Below are positions 8,964 through 16,757 of a stretch of DNA of 64,000 nt, one piece after another; the first letter of the stretch is position 1; each line of letters opens with the position of its first letter. This DNA comes from Streptomyces alboniger (GTDB lineage: Bacteria > Actinomycetota > Actinomycetes > Streptomycetales > Streptomycetaceae), in contig NZ_CP023695.1 of assembly GCF_008704395.1 (NCBI RefSeq), positions 3,534,001-3,598,000 of the forward strand, in the 5' to 3' direction. The position numbers were made by a program, and so were the translations under genes. The notes under the pieces were generated by a model. The model saw nothing but the letters and a program-made list of their open reading frames with translations, was not told the DNA's origin and did not search any database.

Positions 8964-9902
8964 CTAGCTGTGGCCCAGTTCTTCGCTCGGGCCCTCCACC
9001 GAGACCGACCCCGAGTCCGCCGAGGGCCGAAGGGGCAGTACGTCCACCCGCGTCTCGTCGAGAACCGGCGGCGCCGGCCGGGGCGGCTTCGGCATGACGG
9101 CTGCCTCCGAGTGCCCGCCGCAGCCGTACGAGAGCGAGACGACATGCCCGTCCGCAGGCCCGAACTCATTGGCGCACACCCCGAACGCCTGCCCGAGCGA
9201 GCCACCGATCGCGACCAGGAACCCGCAGCTCACGCACGCCGCCGGCGCCGCCTGCGCCATCGGGGTCTTCGCGCCGTGCGACTCCTCCCAGCGGTCGGCG
9301 GCGACATGCAGCCCGTACCGCGAGAGGACCCGCGCCCTGCGCATGCCCAGCTCATCGGCGATCGCCGCGATGGAGCCACGCGCCGGGGCCACCGGCAGCT
9401 CGGCGGGCGATCCCGCCGTGACCTCGGCGTCCTCGGCCTCGGCGAGCGCCGCCATCTCCTGCGACACGATCGAGTTCGGCGGCGGCTCCTCCTCGCCGGT
9501 GAAGCCGGGCTCGAGACGGAGATCCTCGGCGTCGGTCGGCAGCAGATCACCGGGGCCCATGTCGCCGGGGCGGAGCCGCTCGCTCCACGGCACCCACTCG
9601 GGGGCCAGCAGGGCGTCGGGGCCCGGCAGCAGTACCGTCTCGTCGAGCGTGACGACCTTCGCCCGCGAGGCACGGGCGACCGTCACCGCCCAGCGCCAGC
9701 CGCGGTAGCCGAACTCCTTGCACTCGAACAGGTGCGTGACGACGCGGTCGCCCTCGACGACGACCTCGACATGCTCACCGACCACACCGGGCGCGGCGGT
9801 CTCCTCGGCCGCGGCGCGCGCGAGGCCGACCGCCTCGGCGCACAGGCGGTCGGGGGTACGCGGGGTGCGCTGGGTACGGCTTCGCGTTGTCGCTGCGCTC
9901 AC
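8964..9902 (-). CDS. DUF3027 domain protein
   Basis: About 312 residues from the GTG at 9902. An AGGAG lies 13 bases upstream of it, so I prefer it to the in-frame GTG at 9932. The N-terminal half contains GDRVVTHLFECKEFGYRGWRWAVTVARA and TLDETVLLPGPDALLAPEWVPWSERLRPGD, strongly characteristic of actinobacterial DUF3027. The C-terminal half has CVSCGFL and FGVCANEF...GCGGHSEA, a Cys/His pattern that may bind zinc. The cellular role is not established. The gene runs leftward and is followed by the small membrane ORF. Confidence 0.85.
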   Translation of the reverse strand: MSAATTRSRTQRTPRTPDRLCAEAVGLARAAAEETAAPGVVGEHVEVVVEGDRVVTHLFECKEFGYRGWRWAVTVARASRAKVVTLDETVLLPGPDALLAPEWVPWSERLRPGDMGPGDLLPTDAEDLRLEPGFTGEEEPPPNSIVSQEMAALAEAEDAEVTAGSPAELPVAPARGSIAAIADELGMRRARVLSRYGLHVAADRWEESHGAKTPMAQAAPAACVSCGFLVAIGGSLGQAFGVCANEFGPADGHVVSLSYGCGGHSEAAVMPKPPRPAPPVLDETRVDVLPLRPSADSGSVSVEGPSEELGHS

Positions 9903-9932
9903 AGGTATCGCTTCTCTCCTACGCCGTCTCAC

Positions 9933-10400
9933 GAGTGCGCCACCCTTACGCGGGGGGCGGACGGAGCGGACCAGGGGGCCGCGTCAACGTCCGCGCCCGA
10001 CGTTCTCGGGCGCACCTACGTCACCCATTCTGCGGGATGACCGAGAGGCGCGCGGCCAAGAACAACCGCCGCAGGCGCGCTACGCACGCTACCTTCTCCT
10101 GGCCCCTGGGCCTACACCGACGTACGCGCCCGGCCCGCGCGCTCCCCCCGAACTCCTCGCCCGCCCCCCTCCCCGCGGGACCTCCACTCCCCCGGCACCA
10201 CCCCCCGAAGCGCCGCCGCTCCGCGCCGCCTTCCCCACCCACCCGCCCTCACAACCCCTCCAACGCGGGGCAAACGGGTGGGCGGGTGGAAGATGCGGCG
10301 AAAGCACCGCCACCCCCGCAGCCCAGCGGGCGGGCCCCACCCGACACCGCCCAAGGCTCACAGCCAGTCTCCGCGCTAGTAGTCCCCCCAACAGGGCACT
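9933..10400. other. Non-coding spacer with C-rich hairpin repeat
   Basis: No supportable gene. The stretch separates the divergent DUF3027 and MFS genes. Bases about 10135-10260 are very C-rich on the + strand. A hairpin-like pair, CCACCCACCCGCCC (10235-10248) with GGGTGGGCGGGTGG (10276-10289), resembles a second copy at about 42064-42162 and so belongs to a dispersed family. A short ORF inside (10021-10242, - strand) has spacer-like composition. Confidence 0.6.
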
Positions 10401-11822
10401 ATGAACGACGTGGCCCCCACAAGGTCGACATCCGTAGGAACCGTCTCGCCGGGCCCGGCGAGGCGGGCCGCGCGTGCGCTGGGACGTGCCCTGCATCTGC
10501 CGTTCACCGGGACGGCCCGCGGTATCCGCAAGGCGACCCACGCCCACGGCGCGGGCGAGTCCGGCCTCGGCAAGCTGATCGAGCTGCACGCGGTGAACGG
10601 CGCGGGCGACGTCATGGTCACCGTGGCTCTCGCCTCCACCGTCTTCTTCTCCGTGCCGACGGACGAGGCCCGCGGGCGCGTCGCGCTCTACCTCGCCATC
10701 ACGATGGCCCCCTTCACCCTCCTCGCCCCCGTCATCGGCCCGCTCCTCGACCGGCTCCCGCACGGCCGCCGCGCCGCGATGGCCGGTGCGATGCTGGCCC
10801 GTGCCCTGCTCGCGCTGGTCCTCTCGGGCGCCGTCGCCACCGGCAGTGTGGAGATGTATCCGGCGGCGCTCGGCGTACTCGTCGCGTCGAAGGCGTACGG
10901 CGTGGTGCGCAGTGCCGTCGTGCCGCGCCTTCTGCCACCCCGGTTCTCGCTGGTCAAGGCGAACTCCCGGGTGACGCTCGGGGGCCTTCTCGCGACGGCG
11001 GTGGCGGCGCCCGCGGGCGCGGGGCTCCAGGCGATCGGCCCGCGCTGGCCGCTGTACGGGGCGTTCGTGATCTTCGTATCGGGGATGTTCCTGTCGTTCT
11101 CGCTGCCCCGCAAGGTCGACTCGGCGAAGGGCGAGAGCAAGGCGCTGCTCGCCGCCGACGAGGAACACCTGCATCTGCACGCGCGCGCCGAGGCCGCCGC
11201 CGACACCACCCGCAAGCGGCGCCTCGGGCTGCGGACGGTCGGCCCCGCCGTCACCCACGCCCTGGCCGCCAACGCCACGCTGCGCTGTCTCTCCGGCTTC
11301 CTCATCTTCTTCCTGGCGTTCCTGCTGCGCGAGCATCCCCTCGGCGGGCAGAGCGCGGCCGTCTCGCTCGGGATAGTGGGCGTCGCGGCGGGCACGGGCA
11401 ATGCTCTCGGCACGGCCGTGGGCGCCTGGCTGAAGTCACGGGCCCCGGAGTTGATCATCGTGACGGTCGTCGCGGTGGTGCTGGGCGTGGCGATCGCGTC
11501 CGCGGTGTTCTTCGGGCCGGTGGGCGTGGCCTGCCTCGGCGCGTGCGCGGGCTTCGCGCAGGCCCTCTCGAAGCTGTCCCTGGACGCGCTGATCCAGCGG
11601 GACGTCCCCGAGCAGGTCCGCACCTCCGCCTTCGCCCGCTCCGAGACGCTGCTCCAGGTCGCCTGGGTGGTCGGCGGCGCCATCGGCATCGCCCTGCCGC
11701 TGAACGGCTCGCTCGGCCTGTCGGTGGCCGCGGGGATCCTCGCGCTCGGCTGGCTCTCGACCGTGCGGGGGCTGCTCAGGACGGCCCGCGGCGGCGGCGC
11801 GCGCCGCGCCCGGGTGGTGTGA
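10401..11822 (+). CDS. MFS transporter
   Basis: 473 residues starting MNDVAPTRSTSVG. After a basic cytoplasmic tail of about 70 residues there are about 10-12 predicted membrane helices. The central loop (SFSLPRKVDSAKGE ... TRKRRLGLRT) divides two six-helix bundles, as in the major facilitator superfamily. The first intracellular loop PLLDRLPHGRR resembles the MFS loop 2-3 signature. The substrate cannot be predicted. It is followed, after about 100 bases, by the DUF2771 lipoprotein gene and the menaquinone genes on the same strand, an order that I recall as conserved in Streptomyces. Confidence 0.82.
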   Translation: MNDVAPTRSTSVGTVSPGPARRAARALGRALHLPFTGTARGIRKATHAHGAGESGLGKLIELHAVNGAGDVMVTVALASTVFFSVPTDEARGRVALYLAITMAPFTLLAPVIGPLLDRLPHGRRAAMAGAMLARALLALVLSGAVATGSVEMYPAALGVLVASKAYGVVRSAVVPRLLPPRFSLVKANSRVTLGGLLATAVAAPAGAGLQAIGPRWPLYGAFVIFVSGMFLSFSLPRKVDSAKGESKALLAADEEHLHLHARAEAAADTTRKRRLGLRTVGPAVTHALAANATLRCLSGFLIFFLAFLLREHPLGGQSAAVSLGIVGVAAGTGNALGTAVGAWLKSRAPELIIVTVVAVVLGVAIASAVFFGPVGVACLGACAGFAQALSKLSLDALIQRDVPEQVRTSAFARSETLLQVAWVVGGAIGIALPLNGSLGLSVAAGILALGWLSTVRGLLRTARGGGARRARVV

Positions 11823-11929
11823 CCGCCCCGTGCGCCACGCCCGGACGTACCCACCCCGGCCTGCCGGACGCGGCACGCCCGCGACCCCCGCGTAACAGGT
11901 CCCCACAGCGCGCCCGATAGCCTTCGCCC

Positions 11930-12439
11930 ATGACCTCCCTGCTCCGCGGCGGAGCCGCGAATGTGAACAGCGCGGCGCGCCGCCGCCGCACCGTGGCCGC
12001 CCTTGGCGCCGTCTCCGCCGGACTCCTCGTCCTCTCGGCCTGTGACAAGCCGACGCCGCTGGCCACCGTGACGGTCGGCAGCGACTCGGTGAACACCGAG
12101 GCCTCCTGCTACAACGACGGCAAGGAGCTGAAGCAGTCGCAGCTCAAGTCCTGTCTCCAGGACAAGGACGTGAAGACCGTCAAGATCGATCCCGACGAGA
12201 AGGTCCGCTTCGGTGTCGACCCCGAGGTCGCCGAGAAGGGCTGGACGCTGCTGATGAACGGTCAGCCGCTGACCGAGGCCAGCAAGAAGACGTACGTCGT
12301 CATCCCCGGCAGCGTCTTCTTCAACCAGCAGTACGGCGGTGGCGGCAACAAGTCGACCGTCAGCCTCCTGGAAGGCGGCAAGGGCGGCACGCAGAAGGCC
12401 ACGGGCCTGTGGTCGTTCAAGTTCGAGAAGGACTCCTGA
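11930..12439 (+). CDS. DUF2771 lipoprotein
   Basis: 169 residues with a twin-Arg-rich basic N-terminus (ARRRRTVAALGAVSAGLLVLSAC). LSAC is the lipobox, with the lipidated Cys at about residue 38. The mature part is a compact beta-rich domain (VTVGSDSVNTEASCYNDGKELKQ ... WTLLMNGQPL) with two more cysteines, matching the actinobacterial DUF2771 family of unknown role. It should be anchored to the outer face of the membrane. The stop lies 11 bases before the mqnB start, so the two are probably in one transcript. Confidence 0.8.
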   Translation: MTSLLRGGAANVNSAARRRRTVAALGAVSAGLLVLSACDKPTPLATVTVGSDSVNTEASCYNDGKELKQSQLKSCLQDKDVKTVKIDPDEKVRFGVDPEVAEKGWTLLMNGQPLTEASKKTYVVIPGSVFFNQQYGGGGNKSTVSLLEGGKGGTQKATGLWSFKFEKDS

Positions 12440-12450
12440 CCTCCGGTCCG

Positions 12451-13128
12451 GTGCCTCACCCGCGCGTCCTCGTCGCCACCGCCGTCCCGGCCGAACGGGA
12501 CGCGGTGGCCCGCGCGCTGCCCTCGGAGGGCCGCCTCGACGCGCTGGCCGTCGGCGTGGGGCCCGCGGCCGCCGCGGCCGGCACGGCGACCGCGCTCGCC
12601 CGCGCCGCCGCCGCCGGCAGGCCCTACGGCCTGGTCGTCTCGGCGGGCATCGGAGGCGGCTTCCAGCCCGACGCCCCCGTGGGCTCCCTCGTCGTCGCCG
12701 ACGAGATCACCGTCGCCGACCTGGGCGCCGAGACCCCGGACGGCTTCGTGCCCGTCACCGAGCTGGGTTTCGGAGCCGTCACCCACCGGCCGCCGCGTTC
12801 CCTCGTACGAGATGTCGCCGCTGCCTGCGGTGCCGCGACCGGCACAGTCCTGACCGTCTCCACCGTCACCGGCACCGCCGAGCGTGCCGCCGGGCTGCGG
12901 CTGCGCCATCCGCGTGCCCTGGCCGAGGCGATGGAGGGTTTCGGTGTCGCCGAGGCGGCGGCCCTGCACGGCCTGCCCGTCCTTGAGATACGCGCGGTCT
13001 CCAATCCGGTCGGACCGCGCGACCGCGCCGCCTGGCGGATCGGCGAGGCGCTGGCCGCGCTGAGCGACGCGTTCGGGAAGTCCACGCCGGTACTGAAGGG
13101 TTGGAACACGCATGACAGGAACGACTGA
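12451..13128 (+). CDS. mqnB: Futalosine hydrolase
   Basis: About 225 residues from the GTG at 12451. The nucleoside-phosphorylase-like fold is seen in VLVATAVPAERDAVARAL at the N-terminus, VVSAGIGGGF (substrate loop), and AEAMEGFGVAEAAALHGLP...EIRAVSNPVGPRDRAAWRI, which carries the catalytic/ribose-binding ExxG and SN..G..D motifs of the family. The enzyme removes hypoxanthine from futalosine to give dehypoxanthine futalosine in the alternative menaquinone pathway. The gene overlaps mqnD by 17 bases, which supports translational coupling. The longer in-frame start at 12409 would overlap the DUF2771 gene and is rejected. Confidence 0.92.
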   Translation: MPHPRVLVATAVPAERDAVARALPSEGRLDALAVGVGPAAAAAGTATALARAAAAGRPYGLVVSAGIGGGFQPDAPVGSLVVADEITVADLGAETPDGFVPVTELGFGAVTHRPPRSLVRDVAAACGAATGTVLTVSTVTGTAERAAGLRLRHPRALAEAMEGFGVAEAAALHGLPVLEIRAVSNPVGPRDRAAWRIGEALAALSDAFGKSTPVLKGWNTHDRND

Positions 13129-14002
13129 GTCACCGCTGCGCATCGCGTACTCGCCCTGCCCCAACGACACCTTCGTCTTCGACGCGTGGGCGCACGGCCG
13201 GGTGCCCGGCGCCCCCGGCCTGGACGTGACGTTCGCGGACATCGACATCACGAACGGCATCGCCGAGCGCGCCGCGTCCGCCACTCCGGCCGCCTCCGAC
13301 CTCGACCTCGACGTGCTGAAGGTGTCGTACGCCGTTCTGCCGTACGTCCTCGACGAGTACGCCCTGCTGCCCTGCGGCGGCGCGCTCGGCCGGGGCTGCG
13401 GACCCCTCGTCCTGACCCGTGAGCCGGGTGTGGACCTGGCCGGCCGGACGGTGGCCGTGCCGAGCGAGAAGTCGACGGCGTATCTGCTCTTCCGGCTCTG
13501 GGCCGCGGACACGCTCGGCGGCGACGGCGTCGGTGAGATCGTCGTGCTGCCCTTCGACCAGATCATGCCCGCGGTGCGCGACGGGAAGGTCGACGCGGGT
13601 CTGGTCATCCACGAGGCGCGCTTCACCTACCAGAACTACGGTCTGCACCGCCTCGCCGACATGGGCGAGCACTGGGAGGCCACGACGGGCCTGCCGATCC
13701 CGCTGGGCGCGATCATCGCGAAGCGGAGCCTGGGCGCTGCGGCGCTCGAACAGCTCGCTCAGGCGGCCCGCGCCTCGGTCCGCATGGCCTGGGACGACCC
13801 CGAGGCATCCCGGCCCTACGTACTCGAACACGCCCAGGAGATGGATCCGGCCGTCGCCGACCAGCACATCGGGCTGTACGTCAACGAGTTCACGGCGGAC
13901 CTGGGCGAGGACGGCTACGCGGCCGTGCGGGGGCTGCTCACGCGGGCCGCGGCCGAGGGGCTCGTGCCCGCGCTGCGGCCGGGCGCGCTGGCGTTTCCGT
14001 GA
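13112..14002 (+). CDS. mqnD: 1,4-dihydroxy-6-naphthoate synthase
   Basis: 296 residues. The start LRIAYSPCPNDTFVFDAWAHGRV is the hallmark of MqnD, and the VPSEKSTAYLLFRL and VIHEARFTYQNYGLHRLADMGEHWE segments carry the substrate-binding residues of this periplasmic-binding-like fold, including the conserved His near residue 169. The enzyme converts cyclic dehypoxanthine futalosine to 1,4-dihydroxy-6-naphthoate in menaquinone synthesis. It overlaps mqnB by 17 bases. mqnA and mqnC are not in this window. An 11-bp stem-loop (14006-14032) directly follows the stop. Confidence 0.94.
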   Translation: MTGTTESPLRIAYSPCPNDTFVFDAWAHGRVPGAPGLDVTFADIDITNGIAERAASATPAASDLDLDVLKVSYAVLPYVLDEYALLPCGGALGRGCGPLVLTREPGVDLAGRTVAVPSEKSTAYLLFRLWAADTLGGDGVGEIVVLPFDQIMPAVRDGKVDAGLVIHEARFTYQNYGLHRLADMGEHWEATTGLPIPLGAIIAKRSLGAAALEQLAQAARASVRMAWDDPEASRPYVLEHAQEMDPAVADQHIGLYVNEFTADLGEDGYAAVRGLLTRAAAEGLVPALRPGALAFP

Positions 14003-14005
14003 ACG

Positions 14006-14032
14006 CCGGGCGGGCCGGACAGGCCCGCCCGG
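14006..14032 (+). terminator. Stem-loop after mqnD
   Basis: CCGGGCGGGCC (14006-14016) pairs perfectly with GGCCCGCCCGG (14022-14032) around a 5-nt loop, four bases after the mqnD stop. It lies between convergent genes and may serve both. Confidence 0.75.
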
Positions 14033-14062
14033 TACTCGGGTCGTGCGGTACTCGGGTCGTGC
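14031..14062. repeat. 16-bp tandem duplication
   Basis: GGTACTCGGGTCGTGC occurs twice head to tail (14031-14046 and 14047-14062) in the short space between mqnD and the cold-shock-domain gene. It is non-coding; a recent slippage event is the simplest reading. Confidence 0.85.
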
Positions 14063-14064
14063 GG

Positions 14065-14448
14065 CTATACGTCCAGCTGGTCCGCGACCGCCCTCAGCAG
14101 GCCCGCGATTTTCGCACCCGACGCCTTGTCGGGGTAGCGGCCCTTCTCCAGCATCGGGGTGATGTTCTCGAGCAGAGTCGTCAAGTCCTGGACGATCGAG
14201 GCGAGTTCGTCCGGCTTGCGGCGCTGCGCGGCCGCCACCGACGGGGTCGGGTCGAGAAGGGTGACGGAAAGGGCCTGGTCTCCGCGCTGCCCCGCGACCA
14301 CGCCGAATTCCACGCGCTGGCCGGGCTTGAGTGCGTCGACGCCGGCGGGCAGTACGGAGGAGTGCACGAAGACGTCGCCGCCGTCGTCGCGGGAGAGAAA
14401 GCCGAAGCCCTTCTCACTGTTGAACCACTTGACCTTGCCGGTAGGCAC
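14065..14448 (-). CDS. Cold-shock-domain protein with C-terminal extension
   Basis: 127 residues from the GTG at 14448, with a GAGGA six bases upstream. Residues 1-67 form a cold-shock domain: TGKVKWFNSEKGFGFLSRDDGGDVFVH contains both RNA-binding motifs (KGFGF and DVFVH). About 60 further residues (KPDELASIVQDLTTLLENITPMLEKGRYPD) are predicted helical and are not found in ordinary 67-residue Csp proteins. The first half should bind single-stranded RNA or DNA; the role of the helical tail is unknown. The gene is convergent with mqnD and divergent from the small membrane gene at 14648. Confidence 0.88.
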   Translation of the reverse strand: MPTGKVKWFNSEKGFGFLSRDDGGDVFVHSSVLPAGVDALKPGQRVEFGVVAGQRGDQALSVTLLDPTPSVAAAQRRKPDELASIVQDLTTLLENITPMLEKGRYPDKASGAKIAGLLRAVADQLDV

Positions 14449-14647
14449 GTGAAGTCCTCGTCCTCGTCGTACTCGTCTATGCCGGTCCGCCCAGCCGGGA
14501 ACGACCGGGCGAAAACGGCTCTGGATAGCACTACAGCGGGTCTTCCGACCCGCCGGGACCAAGACTATTGGTCCGGGAGCCGGTGACAAGACGTCCCCGA
14601 TCTCTTCCTTCGGGTTCCTCCTTCGCGCTGGGAACTACCCTGGTGGG

Positions 14648-14899
14648 GTGCGTGACAAAACCCAAGCGAATTCGGCCGGGCCCGGCGACGGGATGGTCCG
14701 GATCGGAGCAATCGTCTTCTTCGTCGGCGCCGTGGCCACCATGGTCACGGTCGCCCCGCTGTTCCTGGGCACCGACCCCTTCCCGCCGCTCGCCTACGCG
14801 GTGTGCATGCTGATGGGCGTCGGCTTCCTCATCGCGGCCGCGGGCGTGCTGCGCGGCATCGCCGTGCAGCGGCGGCAGGCGAGGTCGGCGGCCGGCTAG
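14648..14899 (+). CDS. Small two-helix membrane protein
   Basis: 83 residues starting GTG (MRDKTQANSAGPG). It has two membrane helices, IGAIVFFVGAVATMVTVAPLFL and AVCMLMGVGFLIAAAGVLRGI, and a basic tail. It resembles small conserved streptomycete membrane proteins; no function is known. Its TAG stop at 14897-14899 lies inside the CTAG that begins the MITE-like element, so the insertion lies flush with the end of the gene and the original C-terminus may have been slightly different. Confidence 0.75.
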   Translation: MRDKTQANSAGPGDGMVRIGAIVFFVGAVATMVTVAPLFLGTDPFPPLAYAVCMLMGVGFLIAAAGVLRGIAVQRRQARSAAG

Positions 14900-15030
14900 G
14901 GCCTGTCCGGCGGATCGGGCCGCACTTGGGCGACGGTCACCTTTCCGCGCCGGTGAGCGGGGTCTGGTGCGTCGCAGATCGGCGTGCCAGACCCCGCGGC
15001 CCGCGGCATGATCCGCCGGACAGGCCCTAG
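14896..15030. mobile_element. MITE-like element with 21-bp terminal inverted repeats
   Basis: The 21 bp at 14896-14916 (beginning CTAGGGCCTGTCC) are exactly repeated in inverted orientation at 15010-15030. The whole element is 135 bp and too short to encode a transposase. Both ends are CTAG, consistent with insertion at a CTAG/TA target by an IS5-type transposase acting in trans. The two flanking convergent genes each take their TAG stop from an outer CTAG. A further partial copy of the terminal sequence, ACAGGCCCC, follows at 15031, inside the 3' end of the HAD gene. A long bidirectional terminator is the alternative reading. Confidence 0.65.
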
Positions 15031-15653
15031 ACAGGCCCCGCTGCGGCGTACGCGTCGAGCCAGTCCGCGAACTCCGTCAGTCCGCCGAGGACCACGTCCG
15101 CGCCCGCCGCGCGCAGTTCCGCTGCGTCGCACGGCCCGGTCGCCACCGCGACGGACAGCGCGCCCGCCGTACGCGCGCCGCGTACGTCGCCGGTGTGGTC
15201 ACCGACGTACACGGACGCCTCGTGCTCGCGCAGGGCCTCCGCCTTCGCCTCCGCCCAGAGCCAGCCGATGACCGCGTCGGCCTCGATGCCGAGGTGGGCC
15301 AGGTGCAGCTTCGCGTTCGGCTCGTGCTTGGCGGTCACCACGATCGCGCGGCCGCCACGCGCGCGGACCGCGGCCACCGCCTCGCGGGCGCCGGGCATCG
15401 CGAGCGTCGGCGCGATGGCGTATGTGGGATAGATCTCACGGTAGCGGTCGCCCATTTCCCGGATCCTCTCCTCGGGGAACCAGTTCCGCAGCTCCTGCTC
15501 CAGCGGCGGCCCGAGGCGCGTGACGGCCAGATCGGCGTCTATGTACGTCCCTGTCTCCGCGGAAAGCGCCTGGTAGGCGGCCTTGATGCCGGGGCGGGAG
15601 TCGATCAGCGTCATGTCGAGGTCGAAGCCGACGGTCAGCGCGCGTGAGGTCAT
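15027..15653 (-). CDS. HAD-family hydrolase (phosphoglycolate phosphatase-like)
   Basis: 208 residues. Motif I is VGFDLDMTLIDSRPG (nucleophile Asp at about residue 10, general acid two residues on), motif II is VVTAKHE (Thr about 106) with the downstream Lys, and motif III is YVGDHTGDVRGA. The cap lies between motifs I and II, as in subclass IA phosphoglycolate phosphatases. The physiological substrate is not predictable. The gene reads leftward into the MITE-like element, which provides its stop codon. The ATG at 15653 is kept because the sequence before it turns into the iron-box promoter region. Confidence 0.87.
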   Translation of the reverse strand: MTSRALTVGFDLDMTLIDSRPGIKAAYQALSAETGTYIDADLAVTRLGPPLEQELRNWFPEERIREMGDRYREIYPTYAIAPTLAMPGAREAVAAVRARGGRAIVVTAKHEPNAKLHLAHLGIEADAVIGWLWAEAKAEALREHEASVYVGDHTGDVRGARTAGALSVAVATGPCDAAELRAAGADVVLGGLTEFADWLDAYAAAGPV

Positions 15654-15704
15654 GCGCCCATTCTGCCCAGGCGGTCACTGCCCCCACCCTTAGACTGTGC
15701 GCGC

Positions 15705-15723
15705 TTAGCCAAGCCTTACCAAC
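15705..15723 (+). promoter_or_regulatory. Iron box (DmdR/IdeR-type operator)
   Basis: The 19 bp starting TTAGCCAAGCC match the DtxR-family consensus (TTAGGTTAGGCTAACCTAA) at 12 positions on this strand and 13 on the other. It lies 35 bases before the first gene of the iron-siderophore importer, which is the expected place for repression by iron-loaded DmdR1. Confidence 0.75.
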
Positions 15724-15758
15724 GTTCAGCTCTCCGCACTCCGAAACGAGTCCAGCCG

Positions 15759-16757
15759 ATGCGTGTGCCCGTCCGACGCGCTGCCGTGATGATGGCGGCC
15801 GTCGTGGCCCTGCTGCTCGCGGTCCTGCTCAGCCTCGCGGTCGGCGCCCGCGCGATCGCCCCCACCACGGTCCTCGACGCGCTGCTGCACGGCGGGCACA
15901 GCGACTCCGCGGAGGTCGTCCGCGAGATGCGGGTGCCGCGCACCGCCATCGGTCTGATGGTCGGCGCGGCGCTCGCGCTGGCCGGGACGGTGTTGCAGGG
16001 CATCGCCCGCAACCCCATCGCCGACCCCGGCATCCTCGGCATCAGCCAGGGCGCCTCGGTGGGCGTGGTCACCGCGATCGCCTTCGCCGGCGTCCACACA
16101 CTGACCGGATACGTCTGGTACGCCTTCGTGGGCGCCGGTCTCGCGTCGGTCGCCGTGTACGCGATCGCGGCGAGCGGGCGGGGCGGGGCGAGCGCGGTGA
16201 AGCTCGCGCTGGGCGGCGCCGCCATCAACGCCCTGCTGGTCTCGGTGACCACGGCGATCCTCACCACCAAGGCCTCCGCGCTCGACGAGTTCCGCTTCTG
16301 GCAGGTCGGCTCGCTCTCCGGGCGGGACTCCGAGATCGTCGGCCAGATCTGGCCGTTCCTCCTCGTGGGCCTCGTGCTCGTCCTCGCGGTCGCGCGGGGC
16401 CTGGACGCGCTGGCGCTCGGCGAGGACGTGGCGAAGGGACTCGGACAGAACGTGGCGACGGTACGGATCGTGGGCGGGCTCGGGGCGACGGTCCTCACCG
16501 GGGTGGGGGTCGCCGCGGCGGGGCCCATCGCCTTCATCGGCCTGGCCGTCCCGCACATCGCCCGCGCGGTCGTGGGCAGCGACCATCGCTGGGTGCTGCC
16601 GATGGCGGCGGTGCTCGGTCCCGTGATGCTGCTCGCCTCCGACGTGGTGGGGCGCGTCGTGTTCCCGCCCAGCGAGGTGCCCGCCGGGGTGATGACCGCG
16701 CTGATCGGGGTGCCGTTCCTCGTGGCGCTGGTGCGCAGGAAGGCGGTCGCCGCGTGA
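15759..16757 (+). CDS. FecCD-type iron-siderophore permease 1
   Basis: 332 residues, the normal size for a BtuC/FecCD permease, with about ten helices. Family signatures are LAGTVLQGIARNPIADPGILGISQGA near residues 68-93 and GLAVPHIARAVVG near 262-274, the coupling segment to the ATPase. The partner is the next permease, overlapping by the GTGA at 16754-16757, and together they form the membrane channel of a ferric-siderophore importer. The ATG at 15759 follows the iron box by 35 bases. Confidence 0.93.
   Translation: MRVPVRRAAVMMAAVVALLLAVLLSLAVGARAIAPTTVLDALLHGGHSDSAEVVREMRVPRTAIGLMVGAALALAGTVLQGIARNPIADPGILGISQGASVGVVTAIAFAGVHTLTGYVWYAFVGAGLASVAVYAIAASGRGGASAVKLALGGAAINALLVSVTTAILTTKASALDEFRFWQVGSLSGRDSEIVGQIWPFLLVGLVLVLAVARGLDALALGEDVAKGLGQNVATVRIVGGLGATVLTGVGVAAAGPIAFIGLAVPHIARAVVGSDHRWVLPMAAVLGPVMLLASDVVGRVVFPPSEVPAGVMTALIGVPFLVALVRRKAVAA

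Noticed and set aside
8624..9205. Full 193-residue frame for the small membrane protein
   Set aside because: The first half overlaps the DUF3027 gene in another frame and has Arg-rich shadow composition; only the C-terminal ~95 residues look real.
10021..10242. 73-residue - strand ORF in the DUF3027-MFS spacer
   Set aside because: Lies in C-rich repeat DNA; Gly/Arg-rich product typical of antisense of low-complexity sequence.
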